DNA of 64,000 nucleotides from Capra hircus (lineage: Eukaryota > Chordata > Mammalia > Artiodactyla > Bovidae). Below the pieces are notes generated by a model. The model had not been told where the DNA came from. It made no database searches and saw only the letters and a list, made by a program, of their open reading frames with translations. The stretch spans positions 32,917,022 through 32,981,021 of the forward strand of contig NC_030824.1 in NCBI RefSeq assembly GCF_001704415.2, written 5' to 3'. The translations under genes were made by a program, and so were the position numbers. Positions 22,443 through 34,125 of this stretch are shown here, piece by piece. Each line of letters starts with the position of its first letter. Within the stretch, counting starts at the first letter, position 1.

Positions 22443-23961
22443 GGTGACATCCTGGAATGCAAAATCAAGTGGGCCTTAGGAAGCATCACTACAAGCAAAG
22501 CTAGTTGAGGTGATGGAATTTCACTTGAACTATTTCAAATCCTGTAAGATGATGCTGTGAAAGTACTGCACTCAATATGCCAGCAAATTTGGAAAACTCA
22601 GCAGAGGCCACAGGACTGGAAAAGGTCAGTTTTCATTACATTCCAAAGAAATGCAATGTCAAAGAATGTTCAAACTACTACACTGTTGCACTCATCTCAC
22701 ACACTAGCAAAGTGATGCTCAAATTTCTCCAAGCCAGGCTTCAACAGTACATGAACCAAAAAATTCCTTGATGTTCAAGTTGGATTTAGAAAAGGCAGAG
22801 GAACCAGAGATCAAATTGCCAACATCCATTGTATCACTTAAAAAGCAAGAGAGCTCCCGAAAAACATCTATTTCTGCTTTATTGACTACACCAAAGCCTT
22901 TGACTGTGTGTATCATAACAAACTATGTAAACTTTTTAAACAGATGGAAATATCAGACCACCTTACCTGCCTCCTGGGAAATTTGTATGCAGGTCAAGAA
23001 GCAACAGTTAGAACTGGGTATGGAACAACAGACTAGATCCAAATTGGGAAAGGAATACATCAAGGTTGTATATTGTCACTCTGCTTATTTAACTTTTATG
23101 CAGAGTACATCATGTGAAAGTCCGAGCTGGATAAAGCACAAGCTGGAATCAAGATTGCTGGGAGAAATATCAACCTCAGATATGCAGATGACACCACCCT
23201 TATGGCAGACAGTGAAGAAAAACTAAAGAGCCTCTGGATGAAAGTGAAAGAGGAGAGTGAAAAAGTTGGCTTAAAGTTCAACATTCAGAAAACTAACATC
23301 ACTATATCCAGTCCCATCACTTCATGACAAATAGATGGGGAAACAGCAGAAACAGTGTCAGACTTTATTTTTCTGGGCTTGGAAATCACTGCAGATGGTG
23401 ACTGCAGCCATGGAATTAAAAGATGTTTACTCCTTGGAAGGAAAGTTATGACCAATCTAGATAGCATATTAAAAAGCAGAGACATTATATGGCCGACAAA
23501 GGTCCGTCTAGTCAAGGCTATGGTTTCTCCAGTAGTCACGCATGGATGTGAGAGTTGGACTATAAAGAAAGCTGAGTGCTAGAGAATTATGCTTTTGAAC
23601 TGTGGTTTTGGAAAAGGCTCTTGAGAGTCCCTCGGATTGCAAGGAGATCCAACCAGTCCATCTTAAAGGAAGTCAGTTCTGAATATTCATTGGAAGGACT
23701 GATGCTGAAGCTGAAACTCCAATACTTTTGCCACCTTATGAGAAGAACTGACTCATTGGAAAAGACCTTGATTCTGGGAAAGATTGAGGGTGGAGTGGAA
23801 GGGGAAGACAGAGGATGAGATGGTTGGAAGGCAACAGTGACTCTATGGACATGAGTTTGAGTAAGCTCCTGAGCTTGGTGATGGATAGGGAAGCCTGGCT
23901 TGCTGTAGTCCATGGGGTGACAAGGTCTCAGACATGGCTAAGCAACTAAACTAAACTGATA
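22443..23961 (+). mobile_element. BovB LINE, 5'-truncated (about 1.5 kb)
   Basis: Forward BovB beginning within the linker before the RT (GACATCCTGGAATGCAAAAT) and running through the RT fingers and palm to the 3' tail (AACTAAACTAAACTGA). The catalytic YADD codons are at 23181-23192. The frame is broken several times: a fragment at 22768-23226, then 23355-23582 and 23576-23818. It starts within 90 bp of the ERV's right end. Confidence 0.95.
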
Positions 23962-24680
23962 CCACAATTTCTTTGCATGATTTTTAAAAACTTTTTCTAC
24001 AAACTTCACAAAATAATGATTCCACTTGGAAGCAATAGCATTTTCTTTTAATTAAAAATTATTAACATAATAAAAACTAATTATAAGAAATAGAAATTTA
24101 TCTTTCCTACATCATTAAAACCTATGTTTGATAGTTTGACTTTTTTTTGTCTTAAAATATTTCTGAAATATAATGCAGCCATCTTTTATTTTTATAAAAT
24201 AATTGTGCTTCTTGTTCTACAGAGTATTTTGCTTATTGTATTACAGATAGAAATCATCCATTTTGCATTTTAAGTGGAAAAATAGATTATGGAAACTGTA
24301 AATCATGCTACATAATACTTACACAAAAACTACTTTAAGAGACTACTTGCCTGAAAATGGCATCAGATTTATCAATTAGAAATATAGCTTTAATGTTTTT
24401 CTAGCTCTGCTGACCTAAATGAGTTCCAAAATAGTTAGCATAATAATATTTGTAATAAAGTTTATACTCATTTCAAGAAAAGTATGACTCCATAAGTGGC
24501 ATCTTATATGGATGTATGGAATAACTATAACTATTTATGATAATTATTTTCTAATCAATTTATTTTGGTAGTATCCAAAATAGACACATATATCTTTCTA
24601 TTTAATTCATAGATACAAAATTCTGTAGATAACCAGAGGAAAGGTTGACCAAACTACACACATAGATTATATTTTATTAT
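23962..24680. other. No feature recognised
   Basis: Very AT-rich sequence without a recognisable gene or repeat. Confidence 0.45.
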
Positions 24681-24850
24681 GTAAAACTACTTATAACATT
24701 GAAAAGATGATCTAGAATGAATTCACTCATAAAGTATTCTATATTTAAAATATGTATTTATTCTATAGTTCAAAGTTCATTGGGTATTTATCTAAAAAGT
24801 AAAAAAAATGTAAAAAAGTATTTTATCTTATGTATAATCCATTGTAGGTT
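24681..24850 (+). repeat. Inverted repeat, left arm (170 bp)
   Basis: From GTAAAACTACTTATAA to CATTGTAGGT. Its reverse complement recurs at 25638-25806 with about six substitutions and two short indels, roughly 95 percent identity by hand alignment. The arm does not resemble a known transposon. Confidence 0.95.
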
Positions 24851-25467
24851 ATTAAAATTTGATAAATATTTAAATAATTAAATTATGAATCACATGTTGA
24901 ATTTTCTGATGGTCTTTGGACAATACTAGTAAAGGTATATCTTTTTTCATTTCACATTGAACTTTCATTACCTGATCATAAATTATTTAATTTCCCCCCA
25001 AATGTATGAGGACATAGTCAATTTCTCAATGGCCTCTTTTATTCATTCTAGTTATAAATGAGTATCTTTTGAAGAATCTATCATACAATAACTCTTACGG
25101 AGTTTCTCTTCATCGTTTTAATGACCAAGTTCTAAGTAGTCAATGGCTTTGCACATGACTTGAGCATTTGTCTTTCTTTGATTTATGAAAGCTCAGTTAT
25201 ATAGCTGTACACATCTGTATCTTCTGACATCTTCATTATACCATTAAGCAGAAAGATTAATGATTTGCTTAACTAGTCACAACTACATAGTGAGAGATCT
25301 AATACAACTAAGGAATATTTTACATGTAAATAAAATATATTTTAAAATCAGAACATATGTGTGTATTTGTTTAATATGGCTTCCGTTAAGAAGATGCTAA
25401 ACTGTTTGCCTTAAACAATAGAAATCTATGTTCTCACATTTCTGGAGACTAGAAATTCAAGACAAAG

Positions 25468-26172
25468 ATTTCTTAAAATAATAAACAGAGTTACCATAGG
25501 ACACAACAATCCCACTTTTGGGCATATACCCAGGGAAAATCATGTTTTAAAAGGATACATGCACCCTGATGTTCTTTGAAACAGTATTTACAATAGCCAA
25601 GACATGGAAGCAACCTAAATGTCCTACAGTGGATTATACCTGCAATGGATTATGCATAAGATAAAATACTTTTTTACATTTTTAACTTTTTAGATAAATA
25701 CCCAATGAACTTTGAACTATAGAATAAATATACATATTTGAAATATAGAATACTTTATGAGTGAATTCATTCCAGTTCATCTTTTCAAAGTTATAAGTAG
25801 TTTTACCTTCTAAAACATACATATATGCATATATATATAATGGGTTATTAGTCATAAAAAATAAAATAATGCCACACTCACAGCAACACTGATGGCCCTG
25901 GAGATTATCATAGTAAGTGAAGTAAGTCAGACAGAAAGTGACAAATATTATATGACATTGCTTATATGTGGGCTGTAAAAAATGATACAAATGCACTTAT
26001 TTACAAAACTGAAACACTTTCACAGTGTTAGAGAAGGAACTTATGATTACTATGGGGGGAAGGGTGTGGGGAAGGATAGATTTAGAGTTTGGAACTGACA
26101 TGTACACAGTGCTATGTTTAAAATAGATAACTAACAAGGGTCTACTGTAAAAAAATAATAATAAACAAAAAA
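25468..26172 (+). mobile_element. L1 3' end with a foreign inverted segment
   Basis: Forward L1 3' portion: ACAACAATCCCACTTTTGGG, ACATGGAAGCAACCTAAATG on the left; GTGAAGTAAGTCAGACAGAA, AAACTGAAACACTTTCACAG and an A-rich end on the right. Between about 25629 and 25821 the usual L1 text is replaced by the inverted copy of 24681-24850. Confidence 0.85.
25638..25806 (-). repeat. Inverted repeat, right arm (169 bp), inside L1
   Basis: Reverse complement of 24681-24850. Next to it (25623-25637) a diverged second copy of the arm's last 15 bp is present, so the left edge is itself duplicated. Confidence 0.95.
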
Positions 26173-26462
26173 ACAAAGCGCAGGAAAGTTTGGCTTCTTC
26201 TGAATCTTTCTCTTTGGCTTGTAGATGGTCACCTACCCGCTGCCTCTTCACATGATAACCCATCTTTGTGCACACACTGCTGGTATCTCTTTCTCTTCTT
26301 ATAAGGACATCAATTACATTGGATTAGGAACAACTCTAATGGCTTTATTTTAATGTACTTACCTCAAGGACATCATCTCCAAATATGGCTGTATCCTAAG
26401 ATACTGAGGGTTAGGACTTCAACATATGAATTTGAGGTGATACAATTCAGTCCATAGCAATG

Positions 26463-27109
26463 TATAATTCCATTATTTTGAATTATTATTTTGATAATTA
26501 TACATATATCATTATTTAACAGATCTGTTTTTTCTCTTTTGTTACTAGAACTGGACTTTTATTACTAGTAACAGCGCTAGTGAAAATAACACAGAGATAA
26601 ATCAAATATGATAGACCAAACTCAGCGTATGAAACTCAAAGTCCCAATAACACTCAAGATAAATGTGTAAATTCACCTCCTTGAAGCATTTTTATTTTCT
26701 TCCAGACTTCGCTAAAGTTATTATAAAATATTTTCTTCATTCCTCTCTTTTTCTTAACTATGACATCAGATTCATCAGCAAGTCCTGTTAGTACTAACTC
26801 CAAAATAAGTCCAAAAGTATTCTATATCACATTTTCTCCATAGTATTCAGCATAATTTAGGGACCAAGCTATAATTATCCTTAAATTAGATTACTTCAAT
26901 TCTCCCTAATCCCATAGTATTGATTACTCAATGAAATCTGAAAAGAGAAGCCAAAATAGTATGTTATATTACTACATACAAGATTAATACGTTCTCGACA
27001 TCTGCTGTACACCATGGTGCCTAAAATTTACAGTACTATACTGTACACTTAGAAATCTTAAAAGAGTAGAGCTCATATTAAGTGTTTTTAATATATGAAA
27101 AAAGTGAAA
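26463..27109. other. No feature recognised
   Basis: AT-rich; no gene or clear repeat seen. Confidence 0.45.
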
Positions 27110-28680
27110 AAAAATCACAGCCATAAACCAAAGAAGACAATTTGTATAATCACAACAATAGATTCAGAAAAAAATGAAAAAACAAAACAGACACACATTC
27201 TTGATAAAAACCCTCCATAAAATAGAAACAGAATGGAACTTTCTCAACTGATAAAGAACATCTACAAAACATATACAGCCTACATTCTACTTAAAAGTGA
27301 GAAGGTAGAGTTTTCCGCTTAAGATGAGGACTAAGGCAAAGCTGTCTGCCTTCTCATGACTCCTATTAGACCTCAAACACAGGTCTTAGCTAGTATAATA
27401 AGTCAAGAAAAAGATATAAACATTTATTGATTAGGAAGAAATAAATTTTTCTTATTTTGGAAGATGATAAAATTTTCTATGAACAAATAACATTGATAGC
27501 TAAATCATTAAAAATCAACATCTATAAAAAAAACACTTCTGGAAATAATGCACAATTATGGCAAGTTTACAGGCAACAAGTTTCACATGGAATAGTTAAT
27601 TACTTTTTAATATGTAAAATGTAAAGCACAAAGCTATAAAACTCCAAGAAGAAAACATAGAAGAAAAACTAGGTAACCTTCTTTCAAGGTGGTGATAATA
27701 TTTAAGACTGTTATTATTCAATTGCTCTTTGCCTTCAGTTTGCTCATGACCAACTCTTTGACCCCATAAACTATAGCACTCCAGGCTTCCTTGTCCGTCA
27801 TCATCACACAGAGCATGCTCAAACTCACCTCCACTGAGCTGTTGATGCAAACCCACCATCTGATCCTCTGCTATCCCCTTCTCCTCCTGCCTTCATTCTT
27901 TCCCAGGTCAAAGTTTTTTTCCAGTGAGTCAGCTCTTCACATCAGGTGGCCAAAGTATTGGAGCTTCAGCTTCAGCATCAGTCCCTCCAAGGAATATTCA
28001 GGATTGATTTCCTTTATGACTGACTGGTTTGATCTTCTTGCAGTCTGAGCAATTCTCAAGGTCTTCCCCAACATGCTTTTGGTAGTTCAAAAGCATGAAT
28101 ATTTAAGATAAAAATGCTGGAAACATAATTCGGCAATAGAAACTCTCTTTAGAGGAAATGAAGAATGGCACAGCCACTGTGGAACACAGATTGGCAGTTT
28201 CTTTTAAAAGTAAATATAGTCATACATATGACCAAGCATTACAATCCTCCCTGTTTACACAAATGAACTAAAATTTGCGTTGACCCAAAAACTTGCACAC
28301 AAATGTTTGCAGCATCTTTACTCATAATTTCTAATACTTGGAATTATCCAAGATGTCTTTCAGGTGGTGAATGAATAAATGAACTATCCAGACAGTTGAA
28401 TATTATTCAGCATTAACCTATCAAGTTATAAAAACATATGGATGCTGCTTAAATATATATTGCCAAGTGAAATAATTCAATTTGAAAAAGCTATGGACTC
28501 TATGATACCAACTATATGACACTCTAGAAAAGGTAAAATTAATGAGACAATAAAACAGTCATTGGCCAGGAATTCAGGGAGAGAGGGAGAACGATGAGTT
28601 AGTGGAGCAGAAGGGACATTTAGCGCGGCAAGACTATTCCATAGGACATTGCAATGGTAGATATATGCTAATATTTATTG
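27110..28680 (+). mobile_element. Old L1 ORF2 and 3' fragment, split by BovB
   Basis: Forward, diverged L1: an RT-region block (ACATCTACAAAACATATACA, ACTTAAAAGTGAGAAGG, CAGTTTTCC-like) at 27200-27440, and on the far side of the BovB a block with CACTGTGGAACACAGATTGG, GTTTGCAGCATCTTTACTCA and AATATTATTCAGCATTAAC from the ORF2 end. Many stops; inactive. Confidence 0.75.
27707..28097 (-). mobile_element. BovB LINE, 3' fragment, inside L1
   Basis: Reverse BovB 3' end (complement of the GACTGACTGG... to AAGCATCAGT region), flanked by the 10-bp duplication AATATTTAAG (27697-27706 and 28098-28107). Confidence 0.92.
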
Positions 28681-29069
28681 AAAAAAAAAAACAAATCTAG
28701 AATGTACAACACAAAGATTGACTCCTAATGAAGCTATGCACTTCAGTTAACAATAATGTGTCAGTATTGCCTCATTAATTGTAATAAGTGTACCACACTA
28801 ATGCAAGATTTTAAGAAGCAACTGTGTGAGGGAGTAGAGGGAGTATATAGGACGTCTCTGCACAGTCCACTCATATTTTCCTATAAACCGAAGGATGATC
28901 AAAAATGTAGAATCTATTAAATTATATTAAATGATATTTTTAAAATAGTATATTCAGAAAATGAATATAATAAAAGCTTGTATAATTGGAAGTAAAATTA
29001 ATTCCATCAGACAACTGCCAAGAGTTAAACAAAGCAGATTGATTACCACAGTAGTTTAGTGAATGAAAG

Positions 29070-29315
29070 GTTTCCCTGATGGCTAATACAACAAAGAATC
29101 TGCAATGCAGGAGATTCAAGTTCGATTCCTAGGTGGGGAAGATCCCATGGAGAAGGGAATGTCTATCCATTCCAGCATTCTTGCCTGGAGAATTCCGCAG
29201 ACAAAGGAGCCTGGAGAATTCTGCAGACAAAGGAGCCTGTAGTCAGTCCATGGGATCACAGAGAGTCAGACACGACTGAGTGACCAAAACTTTCACTTTT
29301 GTTTTTGGAATGAAA
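29070..29315 (+). mobile_element. Bov-tA SINE with internal 26-bp duplication
   Basis: Bov-tA head GGTTTCCCTGATGGCTAATA, body and GACACGACTGAGTGACC end with TTTCACTTTT tail. The segment CTGGAGAATTCCGCAGACAA... occurs twice (29185-29210 and 29211-29236) with one difference. Confidence 0.92.
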
Positions 29316-29368
29316 AAAAAATTTAAAAAGCAAAGACAGAATAATGGAGAGCATAACCCAAGGCTGGA

Positions 29369-29595
29369 GGTTCCCAGGTGGCACTAGTGGTAAAGAACCT
29401 GCCTGCTAATGAAGGAGACACAAGAGACACAGGTTTGACCCTGGGATCTGGAAGATCTCCTGGGGTAGGAAAAGGCAACCAACTCAGCATTCTTGCCTGG
29501 GAAATCTCATAATCAGAGGAGCTTCATGGGCTATAGACCATGGGGTCACAAAGAGTCAGACGCGACTGAGCACACTAGTCCACTATGGACTAGTA
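29369..29595 (+). mobile_element. Bov-tA SINE
   Basis: GGTTCCCAGGTGGCACTAGT head; the box B region contains an ACACAAGAGACACAGG expansion; ends AGAGTCAGACGCGACTGAGC. It is a separate insertion 50 bp after the previous SINE. Confidence 0.92.
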
Positions 29596-29599
29596 CATG

Positions 29600-31875
29600 C
29601 ACACTTATGTGTGTGAGCTCCAATACACAGTATATATTTTTTAAAAGACACATTTATGTTTATTTAAAATCATTTACTTTTTTCACAGCTAACATGTAGA
29701 TAATGGAGAAAATAAATACAGAAATAAGAACTGTCACATTACCTTGTTATTTGATACATAATTCTTTAAATAATGTTATAGCCTTCCCACTATGCATTTG
29801 ATCTTTTCTGTTTTTAATCAGTTTTTTTTTATTGTTTAAACCTGTCACATAACATCAAAAATGTCTTTCAATTTTTTTGCCACCTTTTAAAAATTCCTAA
29901 ATTATACATTTTCTATGAGAATTTATTCTATATGGCCCCATATTTGTCCCTTTCCTCTATGAAACATTTCCAAGCCACCAGGAAGTGGAGTATGTTTAAC
30001 TCTTTTGAGTTGGGACTGGACTTTGGCAAATAAAATAAGCTGAAAGTAGTGGTATGCTTCTTCTTAGCCTTGACTGAAATAGGCTTTGTCTCTCTGTTTC
30101 ACAGTCCTGAAACCATGCAAACAAATCTGGGCTAGCATGCTGTAGGGTGAGACCAGAGGAGCAGCAGCACAAGCTTTGCAAGATTTCCTTTATGAATGAC
30201 ATTTATGAATGAGCCAGCCATAGCCAACACAACAGCTGCCAAAGATACCTGAGTGTGCACTGGTGAGACTGGCTAGGGATGCTTCTGTCCAAAAGAACCA
30301 CCACTTTCTGCCAACCTGCAAACACATGAAGTAATCAACTGCTCCATTGTTCTAAAACCATTTATTATATAGCAAAATTTAACCAAAATAAGAAACTTCA
30401 AAATACACATATATAATAATGACTGTCAAGGTCTTTCTTCTCTTATAAGCTTTCTCCTAAAATTCTTATTATTTGCTTATCTCCAAGTGTATACCCACTT
30501 ACAACTTAAACCTTTTCAATACTGAAATAATTTTTCCTTTTTTAAAATGTTTGTTTTTCTTATATTTATTTTGTTGAGTCATATTACTACAAAGTCATAA
30601 ACATTTGAAAAAAATTATTGTAATCATGACTTCCTCCTAAAATATCACCTAATATATCACTGACTAATGAGTCATTTTAAATGTCTCATAAATGCATCAC
30701 TTTTTCCTATTTATGGCCTTCACCCAGCATATATTCAATGATAGCTTAGATAATTTAATCTCTTTTTAACTGCTCTTTTTATCTGCATGGTCTTACTTTC
30801 CATCTAAGCTTTAAGAAATATGATTCTATATTCAATCATTGTTGTGTAAAATATCTTATAAAATGTATTTTTTCTTTATACTTTTTAAAGGAAAATAATG
30901 TCATATCTGATACACACAAACGAAATATACTTTGATCAGTTCTTAGATTACAAAGCCTATATTTCTACCTTAACTTGATCCTATCTTCCAACTATTTCAA
31001 AATATGCCCATTTCTCTATAACTCCTTATCTTCATAAATGCTGTTTCATCTTCCTAAAATTCCCTAAATTTATCAACACTGTATGCCAGCTGTGCTACTT
31101 TCTCTTCAAGTATCAGTTCATGTATTATCACTAACAACTGTAGATGGAGTATATTACATAGCAATAAAAAATATGTTACCTTAGGAAGTAAACAAGTATG
31201 ATCATTGAGGCAATAATAGTTTGCATTTGGATTTTAAAGGCACCTTTGAATCATTCATCAAGTAATATGTCCTGTCCTTTTATAAGACTGTGTGTGTCTT
31301 CTATCGTGTTACAGTTAAAATATTGCCAGATTTTTTTTTCTTCCTAATGTCTCTGCTTCCTTCAAGTAAGTTAACAGTCACTTTTTGATAGATCACTATA
31401 TTTATCTTAATTATAAACTTCTGCTTTTATAATGCCTTAAGGAAAAAAAAAACACTGAGTAAAATTTTCTTTGTGCAAATAGATTAGGTACCATTCATGG
31501 TGCTGAATTTTCTACTCTCTACAATCAAGTAGTTAATATACATCCTACAGGGCTCTGTGGTTTAAAGATTTCTTAGTGTCTCTCTTTCTAACTGTACTGA
31601 CAGAAATTAAAGACTGAAGTGAAAATTTCTTTCAAACAGTTGTCATTCCATCACATTTATGCATCAACCACTTATTCTACATCAACACTAAGGCTGCCCA
31701 TCATCTATCCCATTTTAGTGTCCTTGATATCTAATTGACTGTCAGCTTCTCCGTTTCATCCTTCTGTGTGCTATGTTGGTGACAATGCTCAGAAAACACT
31801 TAAATGACACCATTTAGAGTTCATCTGAGATGTTGCAACTCTTCTGATTTTTTAAAATTCTCACTTTATCATCGC
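29600..31875. other. No gene; possibly one unidentified old repeat
   Basis: 29930-30370 contains text reminiscent of an ancient mammalian repeat (CAAATAAAATAAGCTGAAAG, GAAGTAATCAACTG) that I cannot assign. The rest is AT-rich with no recognised feature; frames are short and domain-free. Confidence 0.4.
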
Positions 31876-31879
31876 TGTG

Positions 31880-33240
31880 GAAGATACAATCATGTTAAAA
31901 ATATACAAGCAACTCTTGCAGCTCAATTCCAGAAAAATAAATGACCCAATCAAAAAATGGGCCAAAGAACTAAATAGACATTTCTCCAAAGAAGACACAC
32001 AGATAGCTAACAAACACATGAAAAGATGCTCAACATCACTCATTATCAGAGAAATGCAAATCAAAACCATAATGAGGTACCATTTCATGCCAGTCAGAAT
32101 GGCAGTGATCCAAAAGTCTACAAGCAATAAATGCTGGAGAGGGTGTGGGGAAAAGGGAACCCTCTTACACTGTTGGTGGGAATGCAAACTAGTACAGCCA
32201 CTATGGAGAACAGTGTGGAGATTCCTTACAAAACTGTAAATAGAACTGCTTTATGACCCAGCAATCCCACTGCTAGGCATTTACACCAAGGAAACCAGAA
32301 TTGAAAGAGACAGATGTACCCCAATGTTCATCGCAGCACTGTTTATAAAAGCCAGGACATGGAAGCAACCTAGATGTCCATCAGCAGATGAATGGATAAG
32401 AAAGCTGTGGTATATATACACAATGCAGTATTACTCAGCCGTTAAAAAGAGTACATCTGAATCAGTTCTAATGAGGTGGGTGAAACTGGAGCCTATTATA
32501 CAGAGTGAAGTAAGCCAGAAAGAAAAACACCAATACAGTATACTAACACATATATATGGAATTTAGAAAAAGGGTAATGATAACCCTGTATGTGAGACAG
32601 CAAAAGAGACACAGATGTGTAGAACAGTCTTTTGGACTAAGTGGGAGAGGGAGAGGGAGAGGGTGGGATGATTTGGGAGAATGGCATTGAAACATGTATA
32701 ATATCATATAAGAAACGAATTGCCAGTCTAGGTTCGATGCAGGGTGCAAGATGCTTGGGGCTGCTACACTGGGATGATCGGAGGGATGGTGTGGCAGGAG
32801 GGAGGTGGGATGGGGGTTGGGGATTGGGAACACGTGTACTCTTGGAGAAGGCAATGACACTACTCCAGTACTCTTTCCTGGAAAATTCCATGGACAGAGG
32901 ATCCTGGTAGGCTGCAGTCCAAGGGGTCGCTGAGTGTTGGACACGACTCAGTGACTTCACTTTCACGTTTCACTTTCATGCATTGGAGAAGGAAATGCAA
33001 CCCACTCCAGTGTTCTTGCTTGGAGAATCCCAGGGATGGTGGAGCCTGGTGGGCTGCCTTCTATGGGGTCGCACAGAGTCTGACATGACTGAAGCAACTT
33101 AGTAGCAGTACACCCATGGCGGATTCATGTTGATGCGTGGCAAAACCAATACAATATTGCAAAGTAAATAATAATAATAATAAATAAAATAAAATAAAGT
33201 ATGGAACAAAGTGCAACAGAAATCAAAAAAAAAAAAAAAA
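31880..33240 (+). mobile_element. L1 LINE 3' end, with BOV-A2 insertion
   Basis: A relatively young 5'-truncated ruminant L1. The frame 31877-32239 and, after an in-frame TAA (32237-32239), its continuation to 32566 encode the C-terminal domain of ORF2 (for example CWWECKLVQPLW). The 3' UTR has a (GGGAGA)n run at 32641-32664 and the terminal GGAACACGTGTAC/ACCCATGGCGGATTC segment, split by a SINE. It ends in a 16-base poly(A) at 33225-33240. Confidence 0.93.
32840..33107 (+). mobile_element. BOV-A2 SINE (dimer), inside L1
   Basis: Two Bov-A units in tandem: the first ends GACACGACTCAGTGACTTC, the second starts GCATTGGAGAAGGAAATGCA and ends AGCAACTTAGTAGCAG. GTAC at 32836-32839 and 33108-33111 is the likely short duplication. 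Confidence 0.93.
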
Positions 33241-33905
33241 GTCATGCATTGACATTGTATGGCATGCTAAATTCTTATGGGATTATAGTTGGTTTCTCCA
33301 GACAATTATAGTTCATTGAAAATCACAAACAGTTGCAAACAATTCCCAAATTATCAATTGCAGTAGATACTTTTAAAAATTTACCTAATTAGATAATTTG
33401 TCATTCAAAAATTTGAATAAAGAGTTTTATTGAAAGATGTGTATCCATCGTGACTAATCACTTTCAGATGTTTCTTCTTACAAGAAAAATTGTGAATTGT
33501 ACTTAACTTTGACAGCATTTTTATCTGTAACTTATGTTAAATATTTCCCATGTCAAATATCTTTACTAACTTAAAAATAATTTTAATAAATGACTTGTGG
33601 TTGTTGAATTTTGCAATCACCTCAATAAGTTTTACACTAGTATTTATATATTTTCAGCATTTGACTTATTTATTAAATAAATTTACATTAAGTATAGATT
33701 ATAGTAGATTTCCTGGTATTCAGACTGTAGTCAACAACTCACTTTTTTTTTTAGTGTAAATTATGTATACATATCATGTGGTGGATTACAAATGATAAAG
33801 ATTTCTAGTATCATTTTTATTGAAAAATTTCACTTATATAATTGCAATTGTCAAAATTGTTATTTATTGTCACAATCTTTCAAAATATATCAGAAACAAT
33901 TTCTA
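33241..33905. other. No feature recognised
   Basis: AT-rich sequence; no gene or recognised repeat. Confidence 0.45.
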
Positions 33906-33910
33906 GAGTT

Positions 33911-34125
33911 CTATGCTTCCTCTGGTGGCTCAGCAGTAATGAATCTGCCTGAAATGATGGAGATGTGGGTTCAATCACTGGGTCAGAAGGCCCACTGGGG
34001 AAAGAAATGACAACCCACTCCGGGATCCTTGCCTGCGAAATCCCATTACAGAGGAATATGGTGGGCTACAGTCCATGGGATTCCAAAAAACTGGACATGA
34101 CTTAGTGACTAAACAGCAACAACAG
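33911..34125 (+). mobile_element. Bov-tA SINE
   Basis: TATGCTTCCTCTGGTGGCTC head, GTGGGTTCAATCACTGGGTC box B region, BovB-derived body and a CAGCAACAACAG end. Confidence 0.92.

Larger units (their letters stand above)
25385..26462 (-). mobile_element. MLT1 MaLR LTR, reverse, split by L1
   Basis: Left part 25385-25467 (CTTAAACAATAGAAATCTAT, TCTGGAGACTAGAAATTCAA) and right part 26173-26462 (TTGGCTTGTAGATGGTCACC, TTCTTATAAGGACATCAATT, GGTTAGGACTTCAACATATG) form one reverse MLT1. The L1 between them is bounded by ACAAAG on both sides (25462-25467 and 26173-26178). Confidence 0.85.

Noticed and set aside
31861..32239. 120-codon frame as a novel gene
   Set aside because: It is the C-terminal end of L1 ORF2, followed by a typical L1 3' UTR and poly(A).
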